NCBI RefSeq assembly: GCF_013337685.1
Contig: NZ_SUQN01000001.1
Coordinates: 372,001 to 436,000 of the forward strand
DNA length: 64,000 nucleotides
Direction of reading: 5' to 3'
Source of the DNA: Citrobacter gillenii
GTDB taxonomy: Bacteria; Pseudomonadota; Gammaproteobacteria; Enterobacterales; Enterobacteriaceae
Under the pieces are notes generated by a model, which worked only from the letters and a program-made list of their open reading frames with translations, ran no database searches and was not told the origin of the DNA. The stretch's first letter is position 1. Every line of letters starts with the position of its first letter. This document shows positions 8,832 to 16,677 of this stretch, piece by piece. Both the position numbers and the translations under genes were made by a program.

Positions 8832-9686
8832 ATGATGAAAAACTGGTCAACGGAACACACCAAAGAAGTTAAAAAATGGCTGGATGTTGATAGCTATCGC
8901 AAGTTTGAAGAGCTTCCGCTCATACAGCTTTACCATGAGCTACTGGCAAGAACACTGTTCTTTAAGCCGTATCATGAGGAATTTGAAGCAGAAGCGGTCA
9001 GGCTTTACATCGACAGGATCTTCACTGGAAAACCGTTTCTCATCACAGAAAAGCATCTCGGCTATCTCACAAGAGAGGATACCCTTTACCAGCCACCGCA
9101 CTTCTTTCTCACAACTACCGAACGACTGGCACAGTTGAGCATCAACGGTCTGCGAAATTCACTGTTCTTTTGGGATGGGAGTGATGAGTATTCGGTTAAC
9201 CGTGAATTCCTCGATAGCCCTGTATCAGAAGCTCTCCCCAAGTTGTTCAGGGATACGGTCATGGTCGAAATTGACCTTGCGAATGGAACTGATGAGGAAA
9301 TAGCTGAATCACTCAAAGCAGCGCTACCTCAATGGCGTAAAGTCAGAGGTATCGAGGCAGATACAACGGACGCTATCCGCTTCGGTTATGGAACGATTAA
9401 GAAACTCATCAACTACAGATTGATACCCATGATCGACATCCTTGTATGGTCAACCTTGCATAAGGTTCGCATATCAGAAGATCGACTTTCACGCCTCCTT
9501 TACACCGACGATGATGATGAAGAACAGACCCGACTTAATCACCAAATTCGGGACACAGACAGACCACTGGCGATAAAAGCAGCCAGTATACCTTTCATCC
9601 GACAGTTTCATCTGTTCATCAACAAAAACAGCCATCTCAAAAACATCAGAGTTTCAGACGTGATGAAAATCGCTGATTCTGACTAA
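8832..9686 (+). CDS. DUF6387 family protein
   Basis: A 284-residue soluble protein with no signal peptide or membrane segment. The N-terminus (MMKNWSTEHTKEVKKWLDV) resembles the DUF6387 family found in tRNA-associated islands; the function of that family is unknown to me. It is rich in charged residues with an acidic stretch DDDDEEQ near 225. The start at 8832 has GGGGCGGG just upstream; the second ATG at 8835 is equally possible. It is the first gene inside the left end, transcribed inward, 100 bases before alpA. Confidence 0.75.
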   Translation: MMKNWSTEHTKEVKKWLDVDSYRKFEELPLIQLYHELLARTLFFKPYHEEFEAEAVRLYIDRIFTGKPFLITEKHLGYLTREDTLYQPPHFFLTTTERLAQLSINGLRNSLFFWDGSDEYSVNREFLDSPVSEALPKLFRDTVMVEIDLANGTDEEIAESLKAALPQWRKVRGIEADTTDAIRFGYGTIKKLINYRLIPMIDILVWSTLHKVRISEDRLSRLLYTDDDDEEQTRLNHQIRDTDRPLAIKAASIPFIRQFHLFINKNSHLKNIRVSDVMKIADSD

Positions 9687-9747
9687 GGCCAACCTCCATT
9701 AGCTCTGGCGTTCCCAGCTTCTGTCTCTTTCCCGCTGATTCATTCGT

Positions 9748-9788
9748 ATAGTCGTTTCCATCAAAACGAAAGAAGAGGAAACGACTAT
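9748..9788. promoter_or_regulatory. Inverted repeat over the alpA translation start
   Basis: Perfect 12-base arms ATAGTCGTTTCC (9748-9759) and GGAAACGACTAT (9777-9788) flank 17 bases. The right arm covers part of the alpA ribosome binding site (AGAGGAA) and the first two bases of its ATG. Either an operator dyad for autoregulation or an mRNA hairpin that hides the start would fit. Confidence 0.65.
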
Positions 9789-9993
9789 GAATCAGCACAA
9801 CACCCGTCTTATTCGCCTCCCTGAAGTTCTCAATCGAACCGGTTATGGTAAAGCCTGGATCTATCATCTAATCAGCAAAGGATGTTTCCCATCACCAGTG
9901 AAAATTGGATCTCGTGCAGTTGCTTTCATTGAAAGTGAAGTGGAAGAGTGGATTCAATTAACTATTGAAAATTCAAGAAAGCATGTCGCTTGA
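9787..9993 (+). CDS. alpA: AlpA family transcriptional activator
   Basis: The 68-residue protein is a single MerR-like winged helix-turn-helix. LIRLPEVLNRTGYGKAWIY is the family signature, followed by GCFPSPVKIGSRAVAFIESEVEEWI. AlpA of CP4-57 and related proteins of P4-type islands activate the integrase and so excision. Here it is far from the P4-type integrase (right end) but directly ahead of the recombinase operon, so either could be its target. Ribosome binding site AGAGGAA is seven bases upstream. Confidence 0.92.
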   Translation: MNQHNTRLIRLPEVLNRTGYGKAWIYHLISKGCFPSPVKIGSRAVAFIESEVEEWIQLTIENSRKHVA

Positions 9994-10172
9994 AATAAAA
10001 TTACAGCCTTCGTATTTATGAAGATTAATTCTCAGATTTGTAAAGTTTATATCTTAACTAAGCCTATATTTAACGTAATTCTTTACATTTTTTCAGGCAG
10101 GGCTTACGTCATAGGTATTTAAAGGTGGTTTCTTAATATCGGGTATGGATACCTTTAACTAGCCGTACCTGT

Positions 10173-10190
10173 TTCTTTCACGTGAAAGAA
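10173..10190. promoter_or_regulatory. 18-base palindrome before the recombinase operon
   Basis: TTCTTTCACGTGAAAGAA is a perfect palindrome followed by eight T (10191-10198). It lies in the 332-base AT-rich gap 9994-10325 between alpA and the recombinase operon. It could end the alpA transcript or be a binding site for a regulator; with no loop, a binding site is more likely. The rest of the gap is AT-rich and should hold the promoter of the operon; GGAGG occurs at about 10307-10311. Confidence 0.55.
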
Positions 10191-10325
10191 TTTTTTTTAA
10201 GCATTTAAATTCATTATAAATAAAGCTAAATATAACAAAAAAATTTGCAAAATTTAAATTGATAAAATAATGATAAGTCGTAGTGATTATTGAATGTAAA
10301 GTTTTTGGAGGGCTATTAATTATTT

Positions 10326-11531
10326 ATGTCATATAAAATTAAAAAATTTTTGATGAGTAATGGTGAAAGAGGGTGCTTGATTCTCGATAAGGAGACACAA
10401 TTGCCAGTTTACTATCAAAACCTTTATCTCACAACAAATGTTAGAAACAGAAGTGCGACCGCATCAACGATAGAGATAGTCGCAACAAACCTACTTATAC
10501 TAAGCAATTTTTTGAAAAGTAGGAACATAAATATCATTGATAGGATTGAAATCAAGGGGTTCTTAAGTGTAGCAGAAGTAGATGACTTGATACGGTATGC
10601 AAGGCAGAGATTCGATAAGCAAAAGATTACGAATGTAAGAGTGATAAAAATGGAACAGGTTGCTAAAAGAACTTTCAGTTATAGGATTCATGTTTTTTCG
10701 AGCTATCTTAATTGGCTGTGCGGTTTACTTCATTCTATTAAGGGAATTCATGCTAGATATGAAGTCGAGAGTTTCATAGAAAGTATTAGAGCACATCTCC
10801 CGCGAAATAAATCACTTAGCGTGAATAACAGAAAAGATAAATCTCTAAGTGAAGAACAAATAAAGACACTATTTAAGCTATTGGAAGTCGAAGGAAGCCA
10901 AAATCCCTTCCAGAAGGAGGTTCAGGTGAGAAACAGGCTCATTTTTACCTTACTATTGAATTGTGGTTTAAGAGCAGGAGAGCTATTAAATCTAAAAGTT
11001 AATGATTTCAATCCCAGAGGTTATACACTTAATATTTTCAGAAGACACGATTGTATTGAGGATCGAAGGCTGAATCAACCTTTAGTCAAAACTGGTGAAA
11101 GGGAAATCCCATTGTCGGACGAGTTAGCAATGGAGATTTTGGATTACATAAATAACTATAGAAATAAATACACCAAAAAGAAGAAGCATGACTTCTTGTT
11201 TGTTACACACAGTTCATGTAAAACAACAGGGGAACCTTTATCTGTTTCCGCATATGAAAAGATAATTTCGACTATTAAAAAATCAAGTCCGGTATTAAAA
11301 AATTTATCAGGTCATAAACTGAGGCATTCCTGGAACTATTTCTATTCAAATGAAATTGATGATTCGAATTTAGACATCAGCCGAAAATCAGGGTTGAGGT
11401 GCTATCTCATGGGATGGTCAAAAGATTCAAAGATGTCAGAAAATTATAACTTCAAACACATATCAATAAAAGAAAAGGAAGTTATTGAAAGGGTTTATGA
11501 CTCTTTAAGAAAAATAACTAAGGAGGTATGA
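10326..11531 (+). CDS. Tyrosine site-specific recombinase (first of three)
   Basis: A 401-residue tyrosine recombinase. The catalytic domain covers about 170-385: Arg216 in CGLRAGELLNL, the H-x-L-R-H box at 330-334 (GHKLRHSWNY), and the nucleophile probably Tyr374 in SENYNF. An N-terminal SAM-like core-binding domain precedes it. It opens an operon of four closely packed genes; the next start is two bases after its stop, with GGAGG inside its last codons. The operon layout recalls Tn554-type and Gamma-Mobile-Trio modules. Codon use is AT-rich throughout. The GGAGG ribosome site lies about 14 bases before the ATG, longer than usual. Confidence 0.88.
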   Translation: MSYKIKKFLMSNGERGCLILDKETQLPVYYQNLYLTTNVRNRSATASTIEIVATNLLILSNFLKSRNINIIDRIEIKGFLSVAEVDDLIRYARQRFDKQKITNVRVIKMEQVAKRTFSYRIHVFSSYLNWLCGLLHSIKGIHARYEVESFIESIRAHLPRNKSLSVNNRKDKSLSEEQIKTLFKLLEVEGSQNPFQKEVQVRNRLIFTLLLNCGLRAGELLNLKVNDFNPRGYTLNIFRRHDCIEDRRLNQPLVKTGEREIPLSDELAMEILDYINNYRNKYTKKKKHDFLFVTHSSCKTTGEPLSVSAYEKIISTIKKSSPVLKNLSGHKLRHSWNYFYSNEIDDSNLDISRKSGLRCYLMGWSKDSKMSENYNFKHISIKEKEVIERVYDSLRKITKEV

Positions 11532-11532
11532 A

Positions 11533-12846
11533 ATGAAAACAAGCACATTAAAAAAAGATAATGATTTATTTTCAATGATGAAGGGGTATAGCTTCAGGAT
11601 TTCTGATAGTAAATGGCAATTAGATATAAATAATCGTGTTTACCCACATAAGGTTGCCGATAAAATGCCAGAGTCGATGCGTGTTGGTTATCTTAATACC
11701 TTGGCATATTTTTCGTCTGAATATAGTGCAGGCTACATAAAGAATATAAATCACATCTTTAGCCAATGGCTAAGATTAATGGATCTTGAAATGATTAATT
11801 CCAAAGCGGTTTATAAATTTAATGTTAGCTTAGGCGCTGAGAAAAACTATAAGCTAAACTCAATAAAGAACTTTCTTAGTAAATGGAAAAAACTCGGTTA
11901 TGAAGGAGTAGATAACTCAGCTCTAAGAATGCTGGAAAAAATAACCATTAAACCTAATTTAACAGGGGAAGCCGTTAAACGAAGAGATCCGAATGGTGGA
12001 CCACTAACAGAAGAAGAGCTGAAAATCATACTTGAAAGTATCAGAAAATTGTTAAAAGAAGATAAAATCCCTCTTTTTATTTATTGCTACATTATTCTAT
12101 TAGCAACAACGGGAAGGAGGCCATTACAGCTAACTTCGTTGAAAGCGAAAGATCTCATCAGAACGGAAGAGGGTTGTTTTCTAAATATTCCGAAAGTAAA
12201 ACAAAGGAAGAACTACAGAGGTGAGTTCAGCATGATGAGAATCGACGATAGCCTGTATGAGGAACTTATAACCTTGATTGATCTGAACCAGAAACATATC
12301 GAAGGTAGGATCAAGAGGGATATTAGTTATTTAAAAAATGAATTACCCATATTCATGAACACTAAAAAATCTTTATCAATTCATTCTGATAAAATTTTAG
12401 ATACCATCATGATAACTGATATTTTACATATGAAGAATTCTTTTATCTCAAACAAACTAAATAATTTGTCTACTAATTTCAACATTAGGTCATCAAGAAA
12501 TAACGACTATATACGTATTAATGCAAGAAGATTTAGATATACGTTGGGAACTCGTTTAGCAAAGGAAGGAGCATCAGTTGAAGTAATCGCTAAAGCATTA
12601 GACCATAAATCTATAAACTCATCAGGGATATACGTAAAAAATAGTCCAGACAATGTTCATGATATAGACAAGATGCTTAATTCTTTTTTTGAACCGTTAT
12701 CAAAGATATTTCTTGGAGAAGAACAGTTAAAAAACAAGAAGCTCTTTACTGAATATGTTTTAAATTCGTTCGGACTTTTTAATGATAAAAATGACCAAAT
12801 TGAATGTTTCACTTGTAAAAACTTTAGAGCCTGGAGTTCCCAATGA
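11533..12846 (+). CDS. Tyrosine site-specific recombinase (second of three; GmtY-like)
   Basis: A 437-residue recombinase. Arg195/196 in TTGRRPLQLTSL, the box ARRFRYTLGTRLA near 331-343, His358 in ALDHKS and Tyr367 in GIYVKN give the active site. The usual His of the HxxR box seems to be Arg332, as in some large transposition recombinases. A pair of cysteines (Cys425, Cys428, ECFTCKN) sits at the very C-terminus. It overlaps the next gene by four bases. By place in the operon it may correspond to GmtY of Gamma-Mobile-Trio islands; this assignment is from memory of layout, not from alignment. Confidence 0.85.
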   Translation: MKTSTLKKDNDLFSMMKGYSFRISDSKWQLDINNRVYPHKVADKMPESMRVGYLNTLAYFSSEYSAGYIKNINHIFSQWLRLMDLEMINSKAVYKFNVSLGAEKNYKLNSIKNFLSKWKKLGYEGVDNSALRMLEKITIKPNLTGEAVKRRDPNGGPLTEEELKIILESIRKLLKEDKIPLFIYCYIILLATTGRRPLQLTSLKAKDLIRTEEGCFLNIPKVKQRKNYRGEFSMMRIDDSLYEELITLIDLNQKHIEGRIKRDISYLKNELPIFMNTKKSLSIHSDKILDTIMITDILHMKNSFISNKLNNLSTNFNIRSSRNNDYIRINARRFRYTLGTRLAKEGASVEVIAKALDHKSINSSGIYVKNSPDNVHDIDKMLNSFFEPLSKIFLGEEQLKNKKLFTEYVLNSFGLFNDKNDQIECFTCKNFRAWSSQ

Positions 12847-14474
12847 CCAATATCATACTATTCGAGCCAGCCAATGCTAATAATCCGAGTTCAAATGTTG
12901 ATGAATTTATTGAATTTTGTAAGAGTAATATTTTCAACTCGAAGTTAGCGATTTCATGGGAAAGCAATGTTTGGAAGAGATTTTATAGATTCAATAAATT
13001 TGACATGAACAATAATCGAAATAGCAAAGATAGATTAGATGGTGGTTTCATTGATTTCGCTAAAGCTTATATGTTTCATATTCACTCATTTAACAAGTCA
13101 AAGTCAAACCAAAATACTTTGTCAATGTTGAAAATCATTGAGTTTGTTTTATTGAAATCATACGGAGAAGCTAATATTATCAAGTGTAATAACATCATAT
13201 TTGATGAATGTGCAAGGTTAGCATCAGCCAAATATTCAAAAAAACAAGCAGTTGGAATTGGTAAAGAACTTGAGAAACTATGTTCATACTTAACTGGAAA
13301 CAGAATGACGACCTCATCATACTTTTTCTGGGTGAATCCGTTAAGGCATAAAATAACTCAGAGATGGAAAGGTTATGAACCTTCACTCGAAGGACACTCA
13401 AAACTACCAGACATAAAATCCGTAATAGCTATTGCTGAGATTTTCTCAAAAGATGAAAGCCAATTGTCTACAAGGGACATCTTCACTACTTCTGTTCTTG
13501 CACTACTCATGTGCGCTCCAGGAAGAATTTCAGAAATTTTAAGTCTTCCAGCGGATTGTGAGATTACTGAAAAAGATGACAAAGGCAATGAACGATATGG
13601 TTTAAGATTTTTTTCAGCAAAGGGTTATGCTGGGGATATCAAATGGATTCCTACAGTAATGGTCCCTATAGCTCAAAAGGCGATAGCTCGATTAAAAAAA
13701 CTGTCCAACCATGCAAGGTTTGCCTCAAGAACAATGGAAGGCCAAGGCACTGAGTCATCCAAGTATGCACTCATTATCACAAAGCCTCAGAATTTTCCTT
13801 GGTATGATGAAGAAAAAAGAATTAAATATTCAAATGCTTTATGTCTTTTATTTGACAGACAACTGTGTCAGAAGACAAGAAAAGATTTTACATCTTTTTT
13901 CAGACCCACGGCTGAGTTTTTTAGAATGGATATTAATGCTGTTGCAAGTATTAAAGGCACAACAAACCTGTTCAAAAGACACGGCTATATCAATGAGGAT
14001 GGTATTCCCTACTCTATTAGAACTCATCAATTAAGGCATCTATTGAATACTTTTTCTCAAATTAATGGCATGGATGAGTTTTGCATCGCTCGATGGTCCG
14101 GGCGTAAGCTTATTTCTCAAAATGTTTCTTATGATCACCGATCACACTTACAAATGACTAAGCTCATAAGAGAAAAAACGACAATCGAGGCAAGTAATAG
14201 CCATAGGAAAAAAGAAATAGCTATCATGGACATAACTGATTTCGATTCATTGAATGATGGAGCTGTGCTCGTTACTAAGCATGGTTACTGCAAGCACTCA
14301 TATGCTTTTGACGTATGCGGTTATTATCCAATACAAGACTCTGGAAAGGATGATGATCGACTATTGGTAATTCATAATAAAATTATTGAAAAAACGTATC
14401 ATGATAAAAATGATGGGAATGTCAATGCTGAAAAATGGTATGAGTTTCAAAATAAAATTATAAAAGGAGAATAA
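12843..14474 (+). CDS. Tyrosine site-specific recombinase (third of three; GmtZ-like)
   Basis: A 543-residue recombinase, the largest of the three. Arg228 in CAPGRISEILSLP, His395/Arg398/His399 in RTHQLRHLLNT, Trp418 and Tyr430 in NVSYDHRS form the catalytic set. The C-terminal 90 residues contain a Cys/His cluster (HGYCKHSYAFDVCGYYP), similar in type to the extension of TnpB of Tn554 and possibly metal binding. It follows the second recombinase with an ATGA overlap and abuts the small fourth gene (TAAATG). Likely acts together with its neighbours. Confidence 0.87.
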   Translation: MTNIILFEPANANNPSSNVDEFIEFCKSNIFNSKLAISWESNVWKRFYRFNKFDMNNNRNSKDRLDGGFIDFAKAYMFHIHSFNKSKSNQNTLSMLKIIEFVLLKSYGEANIIKCNNIIFDECARLASAKYSKKQAVGIGKELEKLCSYLTGNRMTTSSYFFWVNPLRHKITQRWKGYEPSLEGHSKLPDIKSVIAIAEIFSKDESQLSTRDIFTTSVLALLMCAPGRISEILSLPADCEITEKDDKGNERYGLRFFSAKGYAGDIKWIPTVMVPIAQKAIARLKKLSNHARFASRTMEGQGTESSKYALIITKPQNFPWYDEEKRIKYSNALCLLFDRQLCQKTRKDFTSFFRPTAEFFRMDINAVASIKGTTNLFKRHGYINEDGIPYSIRTHQLRHLLNTFSQINGMDEFCIARWSGRKLISQNVSYDHRSHLQMTKLIREKTTIEASNSHRKKEIAIMDITDFDSLNDGAVLVTKHGYCKHSYAFDVCGYYPIQDSGKDDDRLLVIHNKIIEKTYHDKNDGNVNAEKWYEFQNKIIKGE

Positions 14475-14879
14475 ATGGCTAAACATATTACTGGTTATGA
14501 TGAAAAACGCATAACAAATGTTATAAATAACTGGAATAAAGATAAGAAGCTAACCTGGGATGCTTTATGCGACAAGTTAGTAAAGGTTATTGGTAAGAGA
14601 CCTTCAAGACAATCTTTAAGTAGTCATGTCAATGTTTCGGATTGTTTTAATTCAAAAAAGAAGATTCTCAAGCTTGGTATTAAAAAAACATGTTCTATTA
14701 AGCCTGCCAATTTAGAAGTCGCTTGTCAAAGAATAAAAAGGCTCGAAACTGAAAACGAAGCTTTGATAGCATTAAATAATAGATATTTAGAGCAGTTCAA
14801 GATATGGCTTTATAATTCTCATTTGAAGCAAATAACAGTTGAAGAGCTTAATAGACCCTTACCTGTAAAAGATATTTAA
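14475..14879 (+). CDS. Small coiled-coil accessory protein of the recombinase operon (GmtX/TnpC-like)
   Basis: A basic 134-residue protein. The N-terminal half looks like a small helical DNA-binding unit (WDALCDKLVKVIGKRPSRQSL), and residues about 80-115 form a predicted coiled coil (ACQRIKRLETENEALIALNN). The start follows the previous stop directly, with AAAGGAG upstream. Tn554 has a comparable small protein, TnpC, that directs orientation of transposition; GmtX is the matching member of the Gamma-Mobile-Trio. No catalytic motif is visible. Confidence 0.8.
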   Translation: MAKHITGYDEKRITNVINNWNKDKKLTWDALCDKLVKVIGKRPSRQSLSSHVNVSDCFNSKKKILKLGIKKTCSIKPANLEVACQRIKRLETENEALIALNNRYLEQFKIWLYNSHLKQITVEELNRPLPVKDI

Positions 14880-14976
14880 ATATAATCTGATAGGTTTTAA
14901 CTATTGACATGATTAATAATTATGATATTTCTTTAATTGTCAGGATGACTACAAATAAATTGCAAGGATGCATATT

Positions 14977-15393
14977 ATGGAAAAATTAAATAGCATGGAG
15001 CGTTTTCTAATACTCTTTGAACGCTTCATTAAAAAGCTCGAAGAGTCTGGACTATCAGAGTCAGACATAATAGACAAATCTTACCTTTTCTGTGTAGGTT
15101 TCTATATCAAGTATAAAAATGACATTGATAATATAGAATTGGCTAATAGAGATGTTGTTCTATCTTTTATGCTTACCTCTTATTGCTGCTTTATTAATAA
15201 TGTTGAAAAAAGAGTAATCGATGCGGATAAAATAAGAAGAATGTGTGGATTACTCATTCACTTCATAATGAAGAACAAAGCTAATTCAGAAACTGTTTTT
15301 ATAACGGAAAAAAGAAAATATGATAGATTTCTGTTGGCTATGAGTTTGAGGAAAAGGGACATCGAGTATAACAAAAGTCATGGGCATAAATAG
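14977..15393 (+). CDS. Hypothetical helical protein
   Basis: A 138-residue protein of unknown family, predicted mostly helical, with an amphipathic N-terminal part (MEKLNSMERFLILFERFIKKLEE) and cysteine pairs in CCF and MCG. I chose the ATG at 14977 because AAGGA lies about ten bases upstream; an in-frame ATG at 14968 overlaps that site. It is separated from the recombinase operon by about 100 bases of AT-rich sequence that could hold its own promoter. It may be the last cargo gene of that half of the island. Confidence 0.65.
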   Translation: MEKLNSMERFLILFERFIKKLEESGLSESDIIDKSYLFCVGFYIKYKNDIDNIELANRDVVLSFMLTSYCCFINNVEKRVIDADKIRRMCGLLIHFIMKNKANSETVFITEKRKYDRFLLAMSLRKRDIEYNKSHGHK

Positions 15394-15542
15394 TATTTTT
15401 AACTTTTGAATTTTTAACCTGAAAGCTATGTCGTATCTTCCCCACCGAAAAACGTGGCTTGACTATCATCGATAGATGAACAAGAAGTTCTCTGCAAAGC
15501 GGGATTCCTTCACACTTCTCAATTACATACCCTAAGATGAAC

Positions 15543-15569
15543 AAAAAAAGCACCCATGAGGGTGCTTTT
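15543..15569 (-). terminator. Rho-independent terminator, strongest on the minus strand
   Basis: Arms GCACCC (15550-15555) and GGGTGC (15560-15565) with loop ATGA. On the minus strand seven T follow; on the plus strand only four. It can end a minus-strand RNA coming from the right (see the antisense candidate) and may also serve the 14977 gene. Confidence 0.8.
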
Positions 15570-15757
15570 ACTGCTACTATACACTTGGTCTATTAGACCT
15601 TAAAAAAACAATTATAAAAAAGGAGGTGGATTATGAACAATAATCTCCTGTTCCTGCTAAGGATAGCGATTTTTATCAGCATCCTTTTGTATAGCCAACC
15701 GGCTTACTAAAGGGTTACTGATATATGGCTACCAGCCCCGAGCTGGTAGCCATATTA
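15546..15757 (-). ncRNA. Candidate antisense RNA to the small hydrophobic peptide gene
   Basis: A sigma-70 promoter on the minus strand reads TTGACA (15786-15791), 17 bases, CATAAG (15763-15768), which places the start near 15756. A 14-base-pair hairpin (arms 15723-15736 and 15742-15755) would be its 5' end, and the terminator at 15543-15569 its 3' end. The RNA of about 210 bases would cover the whole peptide gene at 15633-15710 in antisense, as Sib RNAs do for ibs. All of this is prediction from sequence. Confidence 0.5.
15633..15710 (+). CDS. Small hydrophobic peptide, Ibs-like type I toxin candidate
   Basis: A 25-codon frame has a near-perfect ribosome binding site (AAGGAGGT, five to nine bases before ATG). 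The peptide, MNNNLLFLLRIAIF followed by ISILLYSQPAY, has one membrane segment and ends in SQPAY; E. coli Ibs toxins are 18-19 residue membrane peptides that end in SFxAY or similar. A small hairpin (GGTCTATTAGACC, 15587-15599) lies in the leader. The gene lies between two hairpins and fully inside a predicted antisense RNA. The similarity is short, so the class is an inference. Confidence 0.55.
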   Translation: MNNNLLFLLRIAIFISILLYSQPAY

Positions 15758-15814
15758 TTCAACTTATGACGTACCATTTTCCTGTTGTCAAATTTAATTA
15801 CTATAAAATGAGAA

Positions 15815-15839
15815 AAGCCTGTATTCAGCCTACAGGCTT
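15815..15839 (-). terminator. Terminator of the DUF4755 gene
   Basis: Arms AAGCCTGTA (15815-15823) and TACAGGCTT (15831-15839) with a seven-base loop, followed on the minus strand by TTTTC. It lies 20 bases after the stop of the gene at 15860. Confidence 0.7.
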
Positions 15840-15859
15840 AGTCATTTATTAAAAGTGTT

Positions 15860-16438
15860 CTATGCAGCATTTAAATTCTGATCAAAGATCTCCATCCATT
15901 GGTTGAGCTGCGTCTTCAAATCATTTAACCCATTACTCGAATTGAAAGCATCATTACGGGGATAGAACCGGATATGCCATTCTGGTTTACGCACGTCTTT
16001 TACACGGATAAAGAGACCTGTATCAGCGATGTTTTGAGCTAATGTTTTACCGTTTTCTCTGATACTACTTAAACCAGCACCTGCAACTTCACCACCGTAT
16101 GTAATGTTGTAGCGCCATTCTTTGATATCAATAAAAGAATAGGTTTTTGCTCCTGCGCTATTTTTAAGAAATACTTCTTGTTTATTTTTGTCTAACCGAA
16201 TCTCGCAGTCATTGAATTTATGAATATAGATCCCATCATTATTTTCATTCAGATAATTGAATGTAGCATCATTGTTTTTCCTGACTACATATTTGCCATA
16301 AGCTGTTGCACATAGCATCGCACTGATAAAAAACAGGGGCACCCAATAAACTGACATGACCTTACCACCTCCGAAATAAGCGACAAGTACAGGGAGTGCA
16401 ATCGCCAGCATTACACGCTTCATCATGAAGAATTTCAT
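15860..16438 (-). CDS. DUF4755 family membrane protein
   Basis: A 192-residue protein with two membrane segments near the N-terminus (about 8-24 and 30-46) and a soluble C-terminal domain of about 140 residues, probably cytoplasmic. The pattern (KNSAGAKTYSFIDIKEW, then LFIRVKDVRKPEWHIRF) resembles the DUF4755 family often found beside mobilization genes on plasmids and islands. The in-frame ATG at 16423, five codons in, is an alternative start. Its role is unknown. It is downstream of the relaxase on the same strand, 240 bases apart. Confidence 0.7.
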   Translation of the reverse strand: MKFFMMKRVMLAIALPVLVAYFGGGKVMSVYWVPLFFISAMLCATAYGKYVVRKNNDATFNYLNENNDGIYIHKFNDCEIRLDKNKQEVFLKNSAGAKTYSFIDIKEWRYNITYGGEVAGAGLSSIRENGKTLAQNIADTGLFIRVKDVRKPEWHIRFYPRNDAFNSSNGLNDLKTQLNQWMEIFDQNLNAA

Positions 16439-16677
16439 ACGGTTTTTCCTGTATGATAGAACGATATTAAAAATAGGCTAGTAAAATCAGTCTATTAGCC
16501 GATAGTTCCTTCAAAGTACATTTTGTACAAAGCTGTAAAGTTATCAAATCATTTGTACCGATCGATATTTTGCAGTTTGATAGTCTATAGCTATCATGAG
16601 TGACTAATCGATCGATTATAACGATCAATTATTTTGTCATAAAATCAGAAGCATAGGGATATTTTGGTTGGCTTATG
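16439..16677. other. Intergenic region with GATCGAT-type repeats
   Basis: A 239-base AT-rich gap between the DUF4755 gene and the relaxase. Short repeated words occur at 16558-16566 (CCGATCGAT) and 16606-16624 (ATCGATCGATT and AACGATCAA). They could be binding sites, but their spacing is irregular. The promoter of the DUF4755 gene should lie here. Nothing else stands out. Confidence 0.4.
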
